The notes under the pieces: generated by a model
Told to the model about the DNA's origin: nothing
What the model saw: only the letters and a program-made list of their open reading frames with translations
The model's database searches: none
Part shown: positions 23,690 through 32,995 of the stretch, one piece after another
How positions within the stretch are numbered: position 1 is the stretch's first letter
How the letters are laid out: each line of letters opens with the position of its first letter
DNA from: Roridomyces roridus
Lineage: Eukaryota > Basidiomycota > Agaricomycetes > Agaricales > Mycenaceae
Assembly (NCBI GenBank): GCA_029378245.1
Contig: JARKIF010000006.1
Coordinates: 2,480,001 to 2,544,000, forward strand
Direction of reading: 5' to 3'
Length of the DNA stretch: 64,000 bases
Made by a program: the position numbers and the translations under genes

Positions 23690-24500
23690 GCGCTCATGGC
23701 GGTGGGACCTGCATTACTTACACTCCCTGCACACGTACTACCTTAGAGAATCCCTTTGTGTCCCTGCACCTCATGTCTTCTGCTTCATTGAATGCAGCTT
23801 GTAACTTGCTATTTGATAAAATGGAATACACGAAAACGAAGAGGATGCCATGGTAGTATAACAAGGATCTGTGCCCAAGCTTCAGCGGCAACGATGAGGT
23901 TGGTTGGTGGGATTGAACGGAGATGCCTTCCACAGAATACCCAGCTGCAAGCGCGTCAGGCAGAACTGGGTGCACCGGCCCCAAAGTCCGCACCTTGTCT
24001 TGGATTTCTGTGTAACGACGGGTGGGGTTCTTTCTCGTCACCTGCGGACGATACTTGAGTTGGAGTTTGAGCCAGGTCATTGTGTCGCAGGCTGGGCCGC
24101 GCGTTAACGTTGGGGTCGTTGAAGAGGGCTATCTGTGCCCTTTTCACATGCTTTCTTGGCTGTTTTCTTGCATTTCAGCGTGCTGACGGCTGGGCAGGTC
24201 AAGAATCAAGAATGAGGACTGAGGGAGATGCGCACTCATCGTGCTGGTGCTGGTGGTGGTGGAAAGGAAAGGAAAGGATGAAGACGCATCGATGGAACGT
24301 GGTCATTTGACACATCTTTTGCATTAGCCTTTTTCTTGCAGCCTTTCAATTTGTTTCATACTTAGTTCAGGAGATATTAAAGCATTGTTCTCCTTTCTCC
24401 GTCGCCCGTACGAAAGAACACGGCCAAAACGCAGGTTTCGCACATATCAAGTGTTTTACATGTAACGGAGAAGACATCTCTTGCTCTTCTCTGCACCACC
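23690..24500. other. Gene-free stretch
   Basis: No supported gene. A GGAAA-type short repeat lies at 24262-24277. Sequence from 24300 to 24500 is CT/AT-rich and could be the promoter of the frame at 24501. Confidence 0.35.
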
Positions 24501-25055
24501 ATGTCAGACCAAGTCCACGGAGGCATTGCCAACAACGAGGGCTGGAACTGCTACCTCAGGGTCAACGTCCAAGGGCTTTGTCATACGCCTCCGTTCGCCC
24601 AGAGTCTAGCAGAAGGGTGCCCACTTGAGGCTGACTGCGACAACGACAAATGCACTCATGAGATTCTGTGCGACCTGGTCCTACACCAGCGGGCAGTGGC
24701 CTCGCTTCTCCTACACCAGCGGGCAGTGGCCTCGCTTCTTCTCCGTCTAGAGGAGCAGCTAGAAAGCGAGTTTGTCTCTTTTGGGCGCCTTTGGTTTGAA
24801 ATAACATGGGCTGCAGTGATAACAGGCGGCGGCGTGATGCTTGAAGGGTTTCAGCAAGACTCACAAGAACTGCTGTGCTGCCTTCTGAGGAACTTGTGCA
24901 GAGTTTGTATCTCTGATTGTAAACTTTTTCAAAACCCTTTCAATTGTCTGAATTGTAGTCGAGGAAAGGGCGGGAGCCGCGGCCGTGAGCGCAGGACGAG
25001 AGGTAGGAGCCTTGAGTTGGCCCTCAAAGCGGAGGCAGTGGTAGCATCATTGTAG
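24501..25055 (+). CDS. Uncharacterised 184-residue frame
   Basis: ATG at 24501 in a plausible context (CACCATGTC), open for 184 codons. A perfect 10-codon tandem duplication encodes LHQRAVASLL twice (about 24680-24740). The first 60 residues hold several Cys (DCDNDKCTHEILC), followed by a hydrophobic middle and a short basic tail (RGRERRTRGR). No domain recognised. It lies alone among transposon debris, so it could be a chance frame or a young gene. Confidence 0.3.
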   Translation: MSDQVHGGIANNEGWNCYLRVNVQGLCHTPPFAQSLAEGCPLEADCDNDKCTHEILCDLVLHQRAVASLLLHQRAVASLLLRLEEQLESEFVSFGRLWFEITWAAVITGGGVMLEGFQQDSQELLCCLLRNLCRVCISDCKLFQNPFNCLNCSRGKGGSRGRERRTRGRSLELALKAEAVVASL

Positions 25056-25059
25056 GGGG

Positions 25060-25515
25060 ACTTTGGTTCCAACATGAGCTCAAAGACCTTTGCAAAAGTC
25101 CAGACCAGGTCTAAGGGTAATTAATTGGCAGAGCAGGAGTCAGAGACCAGACAGATGAACTACATACCATGGCAGGAGGCCAAGGAAAGAACTGGTAGTC
25201 ATCCTTCATCCACTTGACGAGTGACACATTTGAGGCCTCTGAAAAAAGATAGATGGAACCAGAGATGGTCTTCGGCTGGTGAGGTGCTGAGGTTCGGAAA
25301 TCAGAGATACAACGAGGATCCTATAAGAAGTCGAAGGGGGTCACCTATTGCCGAGCACCATTTCGGGGCACTGATAGGCTCGTTTTTATCCCTCATCCCA
25401 TCAGCACCCCATTCAAGAGAGCGTAAGTACACAGCCCCTATTACAACAATGGGACTTTATAACCGTGACCGACAACAGCACTGAGGAAGACACAGAGGAG
25501 GAGCAAGTGTTGGAA
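25060..25515. other. Intergenic
   Basis: Nothing recognised between the uncharacterised frame and the tRNA-like gene. Confidence 0.4.
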
Positions 25516-25518
25516 AAT

Positions 25519-25593
25519 GGCTGAAGCAGGATTCGAACCTGCGACCTTCTCAGTATATTCGAGATGCTCTTTAACCAACTGAGCTATTCTGCC
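25519..25593 (-). tRNA. tRNA-like gene, possibly a pseudogene (Ile-like)
   Basis: On the minus strand 75 nt fold into a cloverleaf: acceptor GGCAGAA/TTCAGCC with one internal A-A mismatch, D stem GCTC/GAGC, anticodon stem TCTCG/TGAGA, T stem GCAGG/CCTGC with loop TTCGAAT. Pol III box A (TAGCTCAGTTGG) and box B (GGTTCGAATCC) are perfect. The 7-nt anticodon loop AATATAC would give anticodon TAT but lacks the normally invariant U33. That and the acceptor mismatch suggest a decaying or unusual tRNA. Retroelement A is inserted about 39 bp upstream of its 5' end. Confidence 0.55.
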
Positions 25594-25681
25594 GATAGTG
25601 TGAAGGGAACTCCCAGAAGGACCTTCAACAGCTGTTACATCCGTGCCTTTTTGGCATATGTGTTTCAGCTTTGACACATTA

Positions 25682-25905
25682 ATTCCCATTCACTATTTCC
25701 CATTCAAAGCTTTATTCCACTATTTCCCATTCAAGCCTTATTCCACTATTTCCCATTCAAGCTTTATTTCACTATCTCCCATTCAAGCTTTATTTCACTA
25801 TCTCCCATTCAAGCTTTATTCACTATTTCCCATTCAAGCTTTATTTCACTATTTCCCGTTCAAGCTTTATTCCACTATTTCTCATTCAAGCTTTATTACT
25901 TTCCC
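25682..25905 (+). repeat. 26-bp tandem array in the LTR U3
   Basis: About eight to nine imperfect copies of a unit built on ACTATTTCCCATTCAAGC. The same array is in the 3' LTR (32540-32755). Not a CRISPR: there are no unique spacers. Probably an upstream promoter repeat. Confidence 0.85.
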
Positions 25906-25916
25906 ATGGCCTTTTG

Positions 25917-25924
25917 TATATAAA
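25917..25924 (+). promoter_or_regulatory. TATA box of the family A LTR
   Basis: TATATAAA, 32 nt upstream of the AGTTGATAAT motif taken as the transcript 5' end. Confidence 0.7.
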
Positions 25925-25949
25925 CCTGGGTTCATTTTCATGTATCTTC

Positions 25950-25959
25950 AGTTGATAAT
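25950..25959 (+). other. Predicted RNA 5' end / self-primer of element A
   Basis: AGTTGATAAT, perfectly complementary to ATTATCAACT at 26141-26150. Position and complementarity match the Tf1/sushi self-priming scheme, in which the first 10-11 nt of the transcript are the minus-strand primer. Confidence 0.75.
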
Positions 25960-26140
25960 TAACGTTGCTTGGTATTCCTCACCTTGCGCTGTCCGACATC
26001 CTCCCTGCTCCCTCTCCCGTTGACCAGGGTAGTCTCACTCACCCTAAACCTCTGTGGTGTAGTGATCTCTGTTGTTCCGGTCACCAATCCCTCTTGGTAT
26101 CCTTCCGGTTCCATTTCCCACCGGCTCAGCATTTAACAGT

Positions 26141-26150
26141 ATTATCAACT
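26141..26150 (+). other. Primer binding site of element A (self-priming)
   Basis: ATTATCAACT, two bases inside the 5' LTR. It does not start with TGG, as expected of a tRNA 3'-end primer site, but is the exact complement of the predicted RNA 5' end at 25950-25959. Confidence 0.75.
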
Positions 26151-26167
26151 CAACCTACCCTTTGGTC

Positions 26168-27601
26168 ATGTCTTACCGCCGCGGCTCTGACCCCATCACT
26201 CCTGGGGGTTCTTCCTTCCTGACTCGCGCTTCTGACCCCAACCAACGCGCCCGTCGACAATCTGCCTTGTATCAACATGTGCTGACTCTCACACCACCTC
26301 GGTATTCCAACCCGAGTCCGGTCTTCTCTGTCCATGGTCGCAATCCTGGTTCAACTCTTGCCCCCCTTCCGGAGCTCCTGCAGACCTATCCACAGTCCCA
26401 GTACCCCAGTTCATCTGCGGGTTTTGATGCACCGGCTTTACCCCCTGCTGATTTCAGTGGTGCTCGGGTTCCGGTTGCTACTCTGGGCACTGGAGAGCAT
26501 TTTATGCACTCATTCTTGGATCAGGGTAATGCTGCTCCTGCACCTCAGGGCAATCCAGGCCATGGCGGAAAAGGAGGTCATTCTGGCGGGCCTTCCGGGG
26601 GTCCAAGCGGTTCCGGTGGATCTTCCAGTCCTTCCGGGCATGCCACACCTTCCCAACCCTCACCTCTCAATTCAGAGCAATTCTTTGTTCAGACAATAGA
26701 GGTGTTTAGGGACGCCTTGCTGCTTTTCACCAGTAGCCAACCCATCGCTCCTCGCTCCACTCGGTCCAATCTGAAGGCTCCAGATACCTATGACGGGTCT
26801 GATCCTTCCGAGCTTCGATCTTTCCTCTCTCAAGTTTATGTCCACTTCGCTGAGCGTTCACAGGACTTCCCCTCGGACCACGACAAAATCATCTATGTCA
26901 TGTCCTATCTCCGGGGAACTCCACAGCTCTACTTTGCTCCCGACATCTACTCCTCCGCTGCTCCTCCAGCATGGGATGGCAACTGGGCTCTTTTTGTTCA
27001 AGAGCTTGCCGACAATTTTGGCCCTGCCGATCCGGTTGGAGATGCCGAGGATGCTCTGCGGGATTTGTGGATGAGGTCCTCTGACCAGATCACGTCCTAC
27101 ATTGTCGACTTTGATCAACTTGCGGCACTCACTGGCTGGGACGATCAAGCCCTCCAGCACCAGTTCTACCGTGGCCTTCCCACCCGTATCAAGGATGAGC
27201 TGGTCCACCATGAGTATACCAACACTCTGGCTGGGATCAAACGGGTCGCTCGCCAAGTTGATGCTCGGCATTGGAAACGAGAGTGGGAGAGATTGCGCTG
27301 GGGTACTGATGGTGGAAACAACTCGGGGAACATCCAAGATTATGCTGCGTCACCTCAATCTTCTGATTCTGACCTGGCTGATCTTCCCGAGCCTTCCAGT
27401 CCCTCCTCTGATTCATCCAGTCTTCCAGACCAAATGGACGACTCTGAGGATCTCTCACCAGAGGTTCCTGATGATCAGGAGAGCAATGATCTCTGCACTT
27501 TCTGCGGAGAGAGTGGCCACATGGCTCCTGACTGCTTCATGCGTCTTGGAGACACCCAGGGAAACACTGCCGATCCTGCAGTTCCCTCACCCTCCACCTA
27601 A
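26168..27601 (+). CDS. Gag protein of retroelement A
   Basis: ATG at 26168 is the first after the primer binding site; the frame is open further upstream into the LTR, but translation cannot begin there. 477 residues. The N-terminal 180 residues are Pro/Gly/Ser-rich and disordered. A Retrotrans_gag-type capsid core follows, with the phrases LRSFLSQVYVHF, YLRGTPQLYF, WDGNWALFVQEL and YRGLPTRIKDEL. After an acidic Ser/Asp-rich linker the C-terminus has a CCHC zinc knuckle (CTFCGESGHMAPDC, about 27493-27534) that would bind the element RNA. A stop follows and no protease, RT or integrase frame exists downstream. Ends are intact, so the protein is probably functional. Confidence 0.9.
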   Translation: MSYRRGSDPITPGGSSFLTRASDPNQRARRQSALYQHVLTLTPPRYSNPSPVFSVHGRNPGSTLAPLPELLQTYPQSQYPSSSAGFDAPALPPADFSGARVPVATLGTGEHFMHSFLDQGNAAPAPQGNPGHGGKGGHSGGPSGGPSGSGGSSSPSGHATPSQPSPLNSEQFFVQTIEVFRDALLLFTSSQPIAPRSTRSNLKAPDTYDGSDPSELRSFLSQVYVHFAERSQDFPSDHDKIIYVMSYLRGTPQLYFAPDIYSSAAPPAWDGNWALFVQELADNFGPADPVGDAEDALRDLWMRSSDQITSYIVDFDQLAALTGWDDQALQHQFYRGLPTRIKDELVHHEYTNTLAGIKRVARQVDARHWKREWERLRWGTDGGNNSGNIQDYAASPQSSDSDLADLPEPSSPSSDSSSLPDQMDDSEDLSPEVPDDQESNDLCTFCGESGHMAPDCFMRLGDTQGNTADPAVPSPST

Positions 27602-28403
27602 TTTCCTGTTGGGATCCTCTGCACCGGAGTTGCGTTGACTCTTGGTGGTTTCCGGAGGTACGCTTCAATGCATCCGATCCTTGTTCTTACAATTTTTACG
27701 ATGGACTTTTTATACTCCCCTCCGATCATGTACTCCCGGGTCGGATTTATGCTTAACCATAGTCCCATCCCAAGACCAGGCAATTGCCGAGGGATTCAAC
27801 TCCCGTATTTCTGCACCTCCAGATCTTGGACGTCATACTTCCTCAGCAATCTGGTGCTTGGCCTCTCCTAATTGCAGATCCATTTCTGCTCCACACCCTC
27901 TTGGGTGACGTCCACTTTGTGGATTTTTGTCATTTGTCTAGATCCTCCCGCGATTTGGTCCTTGGATACCGTGTCGGCTTCACCACATATGATCCGTTGA
28001 TCGCCGGTCGATAGCCACCACCTGTTTCCGGATCCAATTGGCTGGGAATTCTGTGTCGACACCTCAGGTCACTACACCTGAATCCCTTTTTGGTTGTCCT
28101 ACTATGGGCAGGGCTAGTCCAGTACTCGCCTACACCAATCGACATCGTCGTCTGCTCTGGTCCTTCTATGGACATTCCCGATCCTTGTATGGATGCCCCC
28201 TGGTCCTTCCATGGACACCCCTTGGTCCTTGTGACCTCCCTTTGTCCCTTTGGGATACCCCTCGAGGCTTTTTGCTTCTCCCCTGGTTCTGGTAACATTC
28301 CGGGCCAATTCCAGCCCATTTCCGGAGCCCTCCCCTGGCCTTTTCTTTCCACTTCGGCCATCCACATCACAACTCCATGGTTCTCCATCCGCCAGTTCTC
28401 TTG

Positions 28404-28440
28404 GGCAGATGATGGGACATCTGCCTTAAAGAGGGGGATA
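28404..28440 (+). other. Hairpin plus internal polypurine tract, element A
   Basis: Stem GGCAGATG (28404-28411) pairs perfectly with CATCTGCC (28418-28425) over the loop ATGGGA, followed four bases later by AGAGGGGGATA, a copy of the LTR-proximal polypurine tract. Confidence 0.7.
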
Positions 28441-28542
28441 GGGCGCTTTCATTTTTCCATCATTTTTGCGCCAACACACTCCTCCCTTGCATCCCCGGAC
28501 CATGGTGGCGTGCTTTTGCATCCTTCAAACTTGTGCTTTTTT

Positions 28543-28584
28543 CCCGGCTGAGTCCTCAATTCCTGTTTCAAGACCTCAGCCGGG
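28543..28584 (+). ncRNA. Conserved covarying RNA hairpin, element A copy
   Basis: Arms CCCGGCTGAG and CTCAGCCGGG form a perfect 10-bp stem. The loop starts TCCTCAA and ends CAAGAC, and the stem is followed by TAAATGTTCGTT. Two copies in element B have the same design with compensatory arm changes. No known family recognised. Confidence 0.7.
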
Positions 28585-28785
28585 TAAATGTTCGTTGATT
28601 TTGAATTATATTCTCACAAATCACTCATTGTTCTCTCTTGCATCAAATTCTGGTCGCAATTTCCTCCCATTTTTCCTTCAACAATCCGGTCCCAAGCGCT
28701 TTTGCGTCACCACCCTTTCCATTCATTCCTTCCAACAAATCCCTTGTGCCGAATCCCATTCACGGCATGTGTCCTATTGCCTTAT

Positions 28786-28820
28786 GTTCCTTGAGGGCAA
28801 GGAACGTAAGAGGGGGATAC
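28786..28820 (+). other. Hairpin plus 3' polypurine tract, element A
   Basis: Stem GTTCCTTG/CAAGGAAC (28786-28793, 28798-28805) with loop AGGG, then the polypurine tract AGAGGGGGATAC (28809-28820) directly abutting the 3' LTR. Confidence 0.75.
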
Positions 28821-28869
28821 TGTTACATCCGTGCCTTTTTGGCATATGTGTTTCAGCTTTGACACATTA
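28821..28869 (+). repeat. 3' LTR of element A, left part
   Basis: First 49 bp of the LTR, cut by the Harbinger element after the TTA target. Confidence 0.92.
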
Positions 28870-28885
28870 GGTGCGTTCAAAGTTG

Positions 28886-29020
28886 CCGCTGAGGACCCGT
28901 TGTGGAATCCGTTGAGAAATCCACAACGGATTTCGCTCAACGGGTTTTTTGCTCAGCGGCTTTTTATCCGCTGAGCGAAACTCGTTGTGAAACTGAACCC
29001 GTTGTGATGTCCAGTGTGAT
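28886..29020. repeat. Left subterminal repeats of Harbinger
   Basis: Repeated CCGTTGTG/CACAACGG and CCGCTGAG/CTCAGCGG units in both orientations form local hairpins. The right end (32400-32517) holds the same ACCCGTTGTG units. Probably transposase binding sites. Confidence 0.7.
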
Positions 29021-29140
29021 GGCCGTTCCTGGCCGTCTTTCTAACTCCGCAGTGATAGCCGCCCACTTTAAAAATTTTCACTTCCCAATACGGACTTGCC
29101 TCTTCGTTCTCCCTCTTTCACTTACTCCTGAGTCTCATCT

Positions 29141-30532
29141 ATGGCGACCGGTACCCCGAGAATCAGAACCAAAACCAAAAAGGCCGCCGCCACCCCTGTC
29201 AGCAAGGCTGTCAAAAACGCCACAGCCAAATTAGAACGCCAGGCTGTGCTTGGGAAGCTTCCTCAGCCCGGCGACAACCCGTGAGTGCGATACATATCAC
29301 TCTCTGCCCACGCTCACCACATCTCTCTCAGCTTCAAGGACAAGGAGACGGGCGAGAAGGATATCAAGGCCGTCATCACCGCCATCGAGGACAGTCCGGC
29401 TCTTACCAACGCCCTCTTCCCTGGCTCCGGTCAAAATGAATCCACTGCCAACGGTGGCGGCATGAAGAAGGCAGAGGCGTACTACAAGTGCGCCAAGGCT
29501 GTCTGGGCTCGCCGTTACCCCGAGTACTTCAAGGCACTGGTGGCGGGACCGAAGGGGGATCGCGAGGGGGTCTCGAATAAGGTCAAGAACCTGCTCGTTT
29601 GGTGAGTTTCGGCCTACCACGCGTTCTTCTCACCTAACGTCTATTTGAGGTTGACCAAGGAGACCCACAAGTACAAGAAGCGCATGGAGGGAACCGGGAG
29701 CGGCAACGAGATGACGCAGGACGAGCTCGATCAGTTGCCCGTCGACGACGAACGCCGTTCCGCCTGGGGTGCGTCACTCTGCCCTTTTCTTCACTTCTCT
29801 GATGCTGACGATGACCATCTAGGTGGTGTGCTCGCCGATTTCCCTTACTACTTCCAGCTTACCGCCCTCCTGAGCGACCGCCCCAACTGGGATCCTGTCA
29901 GTCTCGGAAACACCGAGTCTGACGATATCACCCACGTCGCAGGCTTCTCTGCCCCTCCTCCCTATACCACCCTCGGCGCCTCCGCTGGGAACGGCAGTTC
30001 CGTTGACGGCGACGGCCTTGTCGACGACGAGGATGGCCTTGGCAACGCTGGCATCAACGACGACGATGACGACTCGGACGAGGCCAAGAAGCGCAAACGC
30101 CGCGGATCGCATGCGTCCTCCACCATCGTCCTCGACGATGACGCTGATGCCGATGCGGATGCCGACACGAAGCCCAAGGCCGACATCAAGCCTGCCGCCA
30201 AGAAGTCCAAGTACGCCTCCGACCTCGTCGAGCTCGCCAACGCGGAAGAGCGCACTCAGCACAAGCGGCTCGATGTGGCCTTGAAGGACATCGACGCCGA
30301 GCGAGCGCGTGCCCAGGCTGACGAGGTGCACTCCCGCCATGTTCTCGGTCCCAAGGCTCAGGCGGCGTTGGTGCGGGAGCAGCGCAAGTCGGAGAATGAC
30401 GAATTCAAGCGCAAGATGCACCTCCTCGAGGCGCGCGAGAAGTACGGGGATGCGGCGGTAAATGAGATGTACGGCACCTCGTTCGGGCTTGGTGGTATCG
30501 ACTTTGGCCTTTACCTACCACCTCCATCGTAG
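29141..30532 (+). CDS. Harbinger accessory protein (Myb/trihelix-like, tentative)
   Basis: Four exons predicted by clean junctions: 29141-29280, 29332-29601, 29650-29768 and 29823-30532, total 1239 nt, 412 residues plus stop. All introns are GT-AG, 48-54 nt. The N-terminus is basic (RTKTKKAAATPVSKAVK). Exons 2 and 3 hold a compact helical region with conserved Trp (KAVWARRYPEYF, LVWLTKETHKYKKRM), suggesting a DNA-binding fold. After FPYYFQL an acidic tract (DDDDDSDEAKKRKRR) with a bipartite-like nuclear signal follows, and the C-terminus is a coiled coil rich in Glu/Arg/Ala. PIF/Harbinger elements usually carry a Myb/SANT-type partner for nuclear entry and end binding; this assignment is inference from position and composition. 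Confidence 0.75.
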
Positions 30533-30604
30533 TCTACTCCCTCTTGACTTCAAAATAATACTTAGATAGTTTTCGGCGTAGCTAGCAGGTAGATAGATCA
30601 AAAT

Positions 30605-32287
30605 TTATTCGAGTCCAGTTCTACGAGCCATGCGATCACGTAAAGTCTGGAGCAGCACCTCACGAAGATACCGACGCTTCGCCTTACCAGCCTCAAGGCG
30701 GTCCTGGTTAGTGTAAACGTTGGTATCCTCCCGCAGCTGCTGGTGCTCCCCCGCATCCTCCATCCCCTCGCGCACAAAAGGATCCCGCATCACGGCATCG
30801 TCATCGTCTTCACCAGCGGCGGCACGCATCTTGGCTTCGTGATCCATTGCGAACGCATGGACGGCGACGCAAGTCACGATCCACTGGGTCGCGAACTTGT
30901 GATCATCCTTGTCTCCGATCATGACCCGGATACCCTTGAGGGAACTGAAGCGACCCTTGACGTAGCCGATCGTGTGCTCGCACTTGACACGGACGAAGGA
31001 GAGGTGGTTGTTGAAGGTGGTGTTGTCGGGCTCCTCGCGCTCCGGGCTTTTGAAAGGGATGACGACGCGGTGTGAAAGCTGAGAGACGAATGAGTGTGAC
31101 AAGTGATCCGGATGAGGAGATATCTCACAGCAAAGCCAGCATCAGCCCAAAGATGCTCTCCAGGCCCCAGCAGAGTCTCTTGCTCCTGGTAGAGACGGCA
31201 GGTCTTCCAGGCCAAGGAGTCGTGGGTACTGCCGACATTCCCGTAGCCGATGTCGATGATACGCATGTCCGGTGTATTGACGACCTTCTTACGATGTCAG
31301 CGGGTAGGGACTGAGACAGGTATTACTCACCTGTAGAGACATCGAGTAGTTCATCTTACGATCGAAGTAACTGACGCCGTACCAATTGGGTCGGGCGTAG
31401 ATCGGTATGAGTGTCCCATCGACCATACACCACCCACCACCCCATTCCTTGCAGCCCGACATACGGATGACGGCTTCCTTTGCCTTCTCTTTCTCCTCCT
31501 CGTTCGGCATCCTCACATACTCCTTCAGCAGCCCCACACCCAGTATCGCCGTCATCACGCGAGCCGTGTAAAGTGGGACGCTGCCAAGAGAAACCCCCGC
31601 CCAATAGCTGATGGACAGCTGCGATGCAGCGTTCCCATAGTGGCCAAAGCGGTACAGGGCGACGGCGAGCTGGGTCGAAACGGGTGCTTGGGCGTTGTTG
31701 GAGTTGTTACCGAAAACGGGATGATCTTTTATTTTGGCGACGAGGGCGTCAAACGTCTCGGGCCAGACACGAACTTCTCGGCGAAAAAGCTCCGCGTACT
31801 CCGCGTTCTTCCACATCGTAAGCGCGGTGTGGAGAGTACCCGGTGGTCGAGGGAGCCGTCGGCGAGGGTTTTGATAACGAGTCGTGTACATCTCGTCATG
31901 CTGCGCTCGGGCCCATGCAGCGACGTTGAACGGTTGGTGGGGAGGAAGACGGCGCCTGGGACGCCTACGCTGGCTCGTATCCTCGCTCTCCGACGAGGCA
32001 GAGTCACTGTCCGAGCCCGAGCTGGTATTCGAGTCCGTGTCCGAGTCAGAATCACGGTCCGAGAGGTCGAGATCATGGGGAACGCGAGGAGGGTGTCGGG
32101 GTCGTGGAAGGATGCCAGCAGAAAGCAGCGTGAGCTTGCGAATGGTGCTTTGACGACAGCCCTGCCGGTGTAGCACCGCGAGATGCTTGCCATCCTTCCG
32201 CCGCCGACGTGCTTGAAGACGGAGGTAACCGGTGGTGGCCTTCATCAGCGCCCGAGCGCGTGCAACGCGCGTGTTGGCTCGCACCAT
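30605..32287 (-). CDS. PIF/Harbinger transposase (DDE_Tnp_4 type)
   Basis: Minus strand, exons 32287-31331, 31284-31129 and 31078-30605, joined by two GT-AG introns of 46 and 50 nt, both in phase 0. The N-terminus is basic, followed by a Ser/Asp-rich acidic linker and a helical domain (HPVFGNNSNN, QLAVALYRFGHYGN). The nuclease core shows the DDE triad: D in CMVDGTLIPI, D in LWADAGFA and E in VKCEHTIGYVKGRF, with GNVGSTHDS in between. All catalytic residues are present and the frame is open, so the gene is probably active or recently so. The start at 32287 is the first ATG of the frame; upstream sequence is subterminal repeat. Confidence 0.92.
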
Positions 32288-32399
32288 GGGCGCGGTGCAA
32301 AGGGCAAGGCAGCGGCAAAAGAGGAGGAGGGGTGTATACGTAATACAGGCGGTACTCGACGCATCACTCCCCTGCTGGTGGGATCAAATAAATCAAATG

Positions 32400-32517
32400 A
32401 TCGTCAGCCATCACAACGGGTTTCATGTTTGAATGCACCATTTGAAAAACCCGTTGCAACAGTCGTTGAGAAAACGAAAAACCTGTTGCACAACCCGTTG
32501 CACAACGGGTCCAAATC
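32400..32517. repeat. Right subterminal repeats of Harbinger
   Basis: CACAACGGGT/ACCCGTTG units repeated in both orientations, mirroring the left end. On the complementary strand the phrase AACCCGTTGTGATGG matches the left end almost exactly. Confidence 0.7.
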
Positions 32518-32535
32518 CAACTTTGAACGCACCTA

Positions 32536-32995
32536 TTAATTCCCATTCACTATTTCCCATTCAAAGCTTTATTCCACTATTTCCCATTCAAGCCTTATTC
32601 CACTATTTCCCATTCAAGCTTTATTTCACTATCTCCCATTCAAGCTTTATTTCACTATCTCCCATTCAAGCTTTATTCACTATTTCCCATTCAAGCTTTA
32701 TTTCACTATTTCCCGTTCAAGCTTTATTCCACTATTTCTCATTCAAGCTTTATTACTTTCCCATGGCCTTTTGTATATAAACCTGGGTTCATTTTCATGT
32801 ATCTTCAGTTGATAATTAACGTTGCTTGGTATTCCTCACCTTGCGCTGTCCGACATCCTCCCTGCTCCCTCTCCCGTTGACCAGGGTAGTCTCACTCACC
32901 CTAAACCTCTGTGGTGTAGTGATCTCTGTTGTTCCGGTCACCAATCCCTCTTGGTATCCTTCCGGTTCCATTTCCCGCCGGCTCAGCATTTAACA
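32536..32995 (+). repeat. 3' LTR of element A, right part
   Basis: Resumes with the duplicated TTA, the 26-bp array, TATATAAA, AGTTGATAAT and the terminal CATTTAACA, then the ACAGC duplication. Confidence 0.93.

Larger units (their letters stand above)
25633..26138 (+). repeat. 5' LTR of element A
   Basis: 506 bp, TGTTACATCC...CATTTAACA. U3 carries a 26-bp tandem array, then a TATA box and the predicted transcript start at about 25950. Confidence 0.92.
28870..32535. mobile_element. PIF/Harbinger DNA transposon, two genes, inserted in the LTR
   Basis: Perfect 16-bp terminal inverted repeats GGTGCGTTCAAAGTTG (28870-28885) and its complement (32518-32533). A TTA duplication lies at 28867-28869 and 32536-32538, with two extra bases TA on the right. 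TTA/TWA target sites and a two-gene layout are hallmarks of PIF/Harbinger. Both subterminal regions are full of CCCGTTGTG-type repeats. The transposase reads leftward and an accessory protein reads rightward. Confidence 0.93.
25633..32995 (+). mobile_element. Gag-only self-priming LTR retrotransposon, family A
   Basis: LTRs at 25633-26138 and, split by a Harbinger element, 28821-28869 plus 32536-32995. A perfect 5-bp duplication ACAGC lies at 25628-25632 and 32996-33000. Without the inserted transposon the element is about 3.7 kb. Apart from one change I noticed (CCCACCGG versus CCCGCCGG near the ends), the LTRs look the same. It encodes Gag only; the 1.2 kb after gag has no protein but contains two RNA-hairpin modules and two polypurine tracts. 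Plants have comparable TR-GAG elements. Pol must come from a relative. Confidence 0.92.

Noticed and set aside
25682..25905. CRISPR-like array of 26-bp repeats
   Set aside because: Units are adjacent and imperfect with no unique spacers, the array is inside an LTR and is repeated in the other LTR; this is a fungal nuclear sequence.
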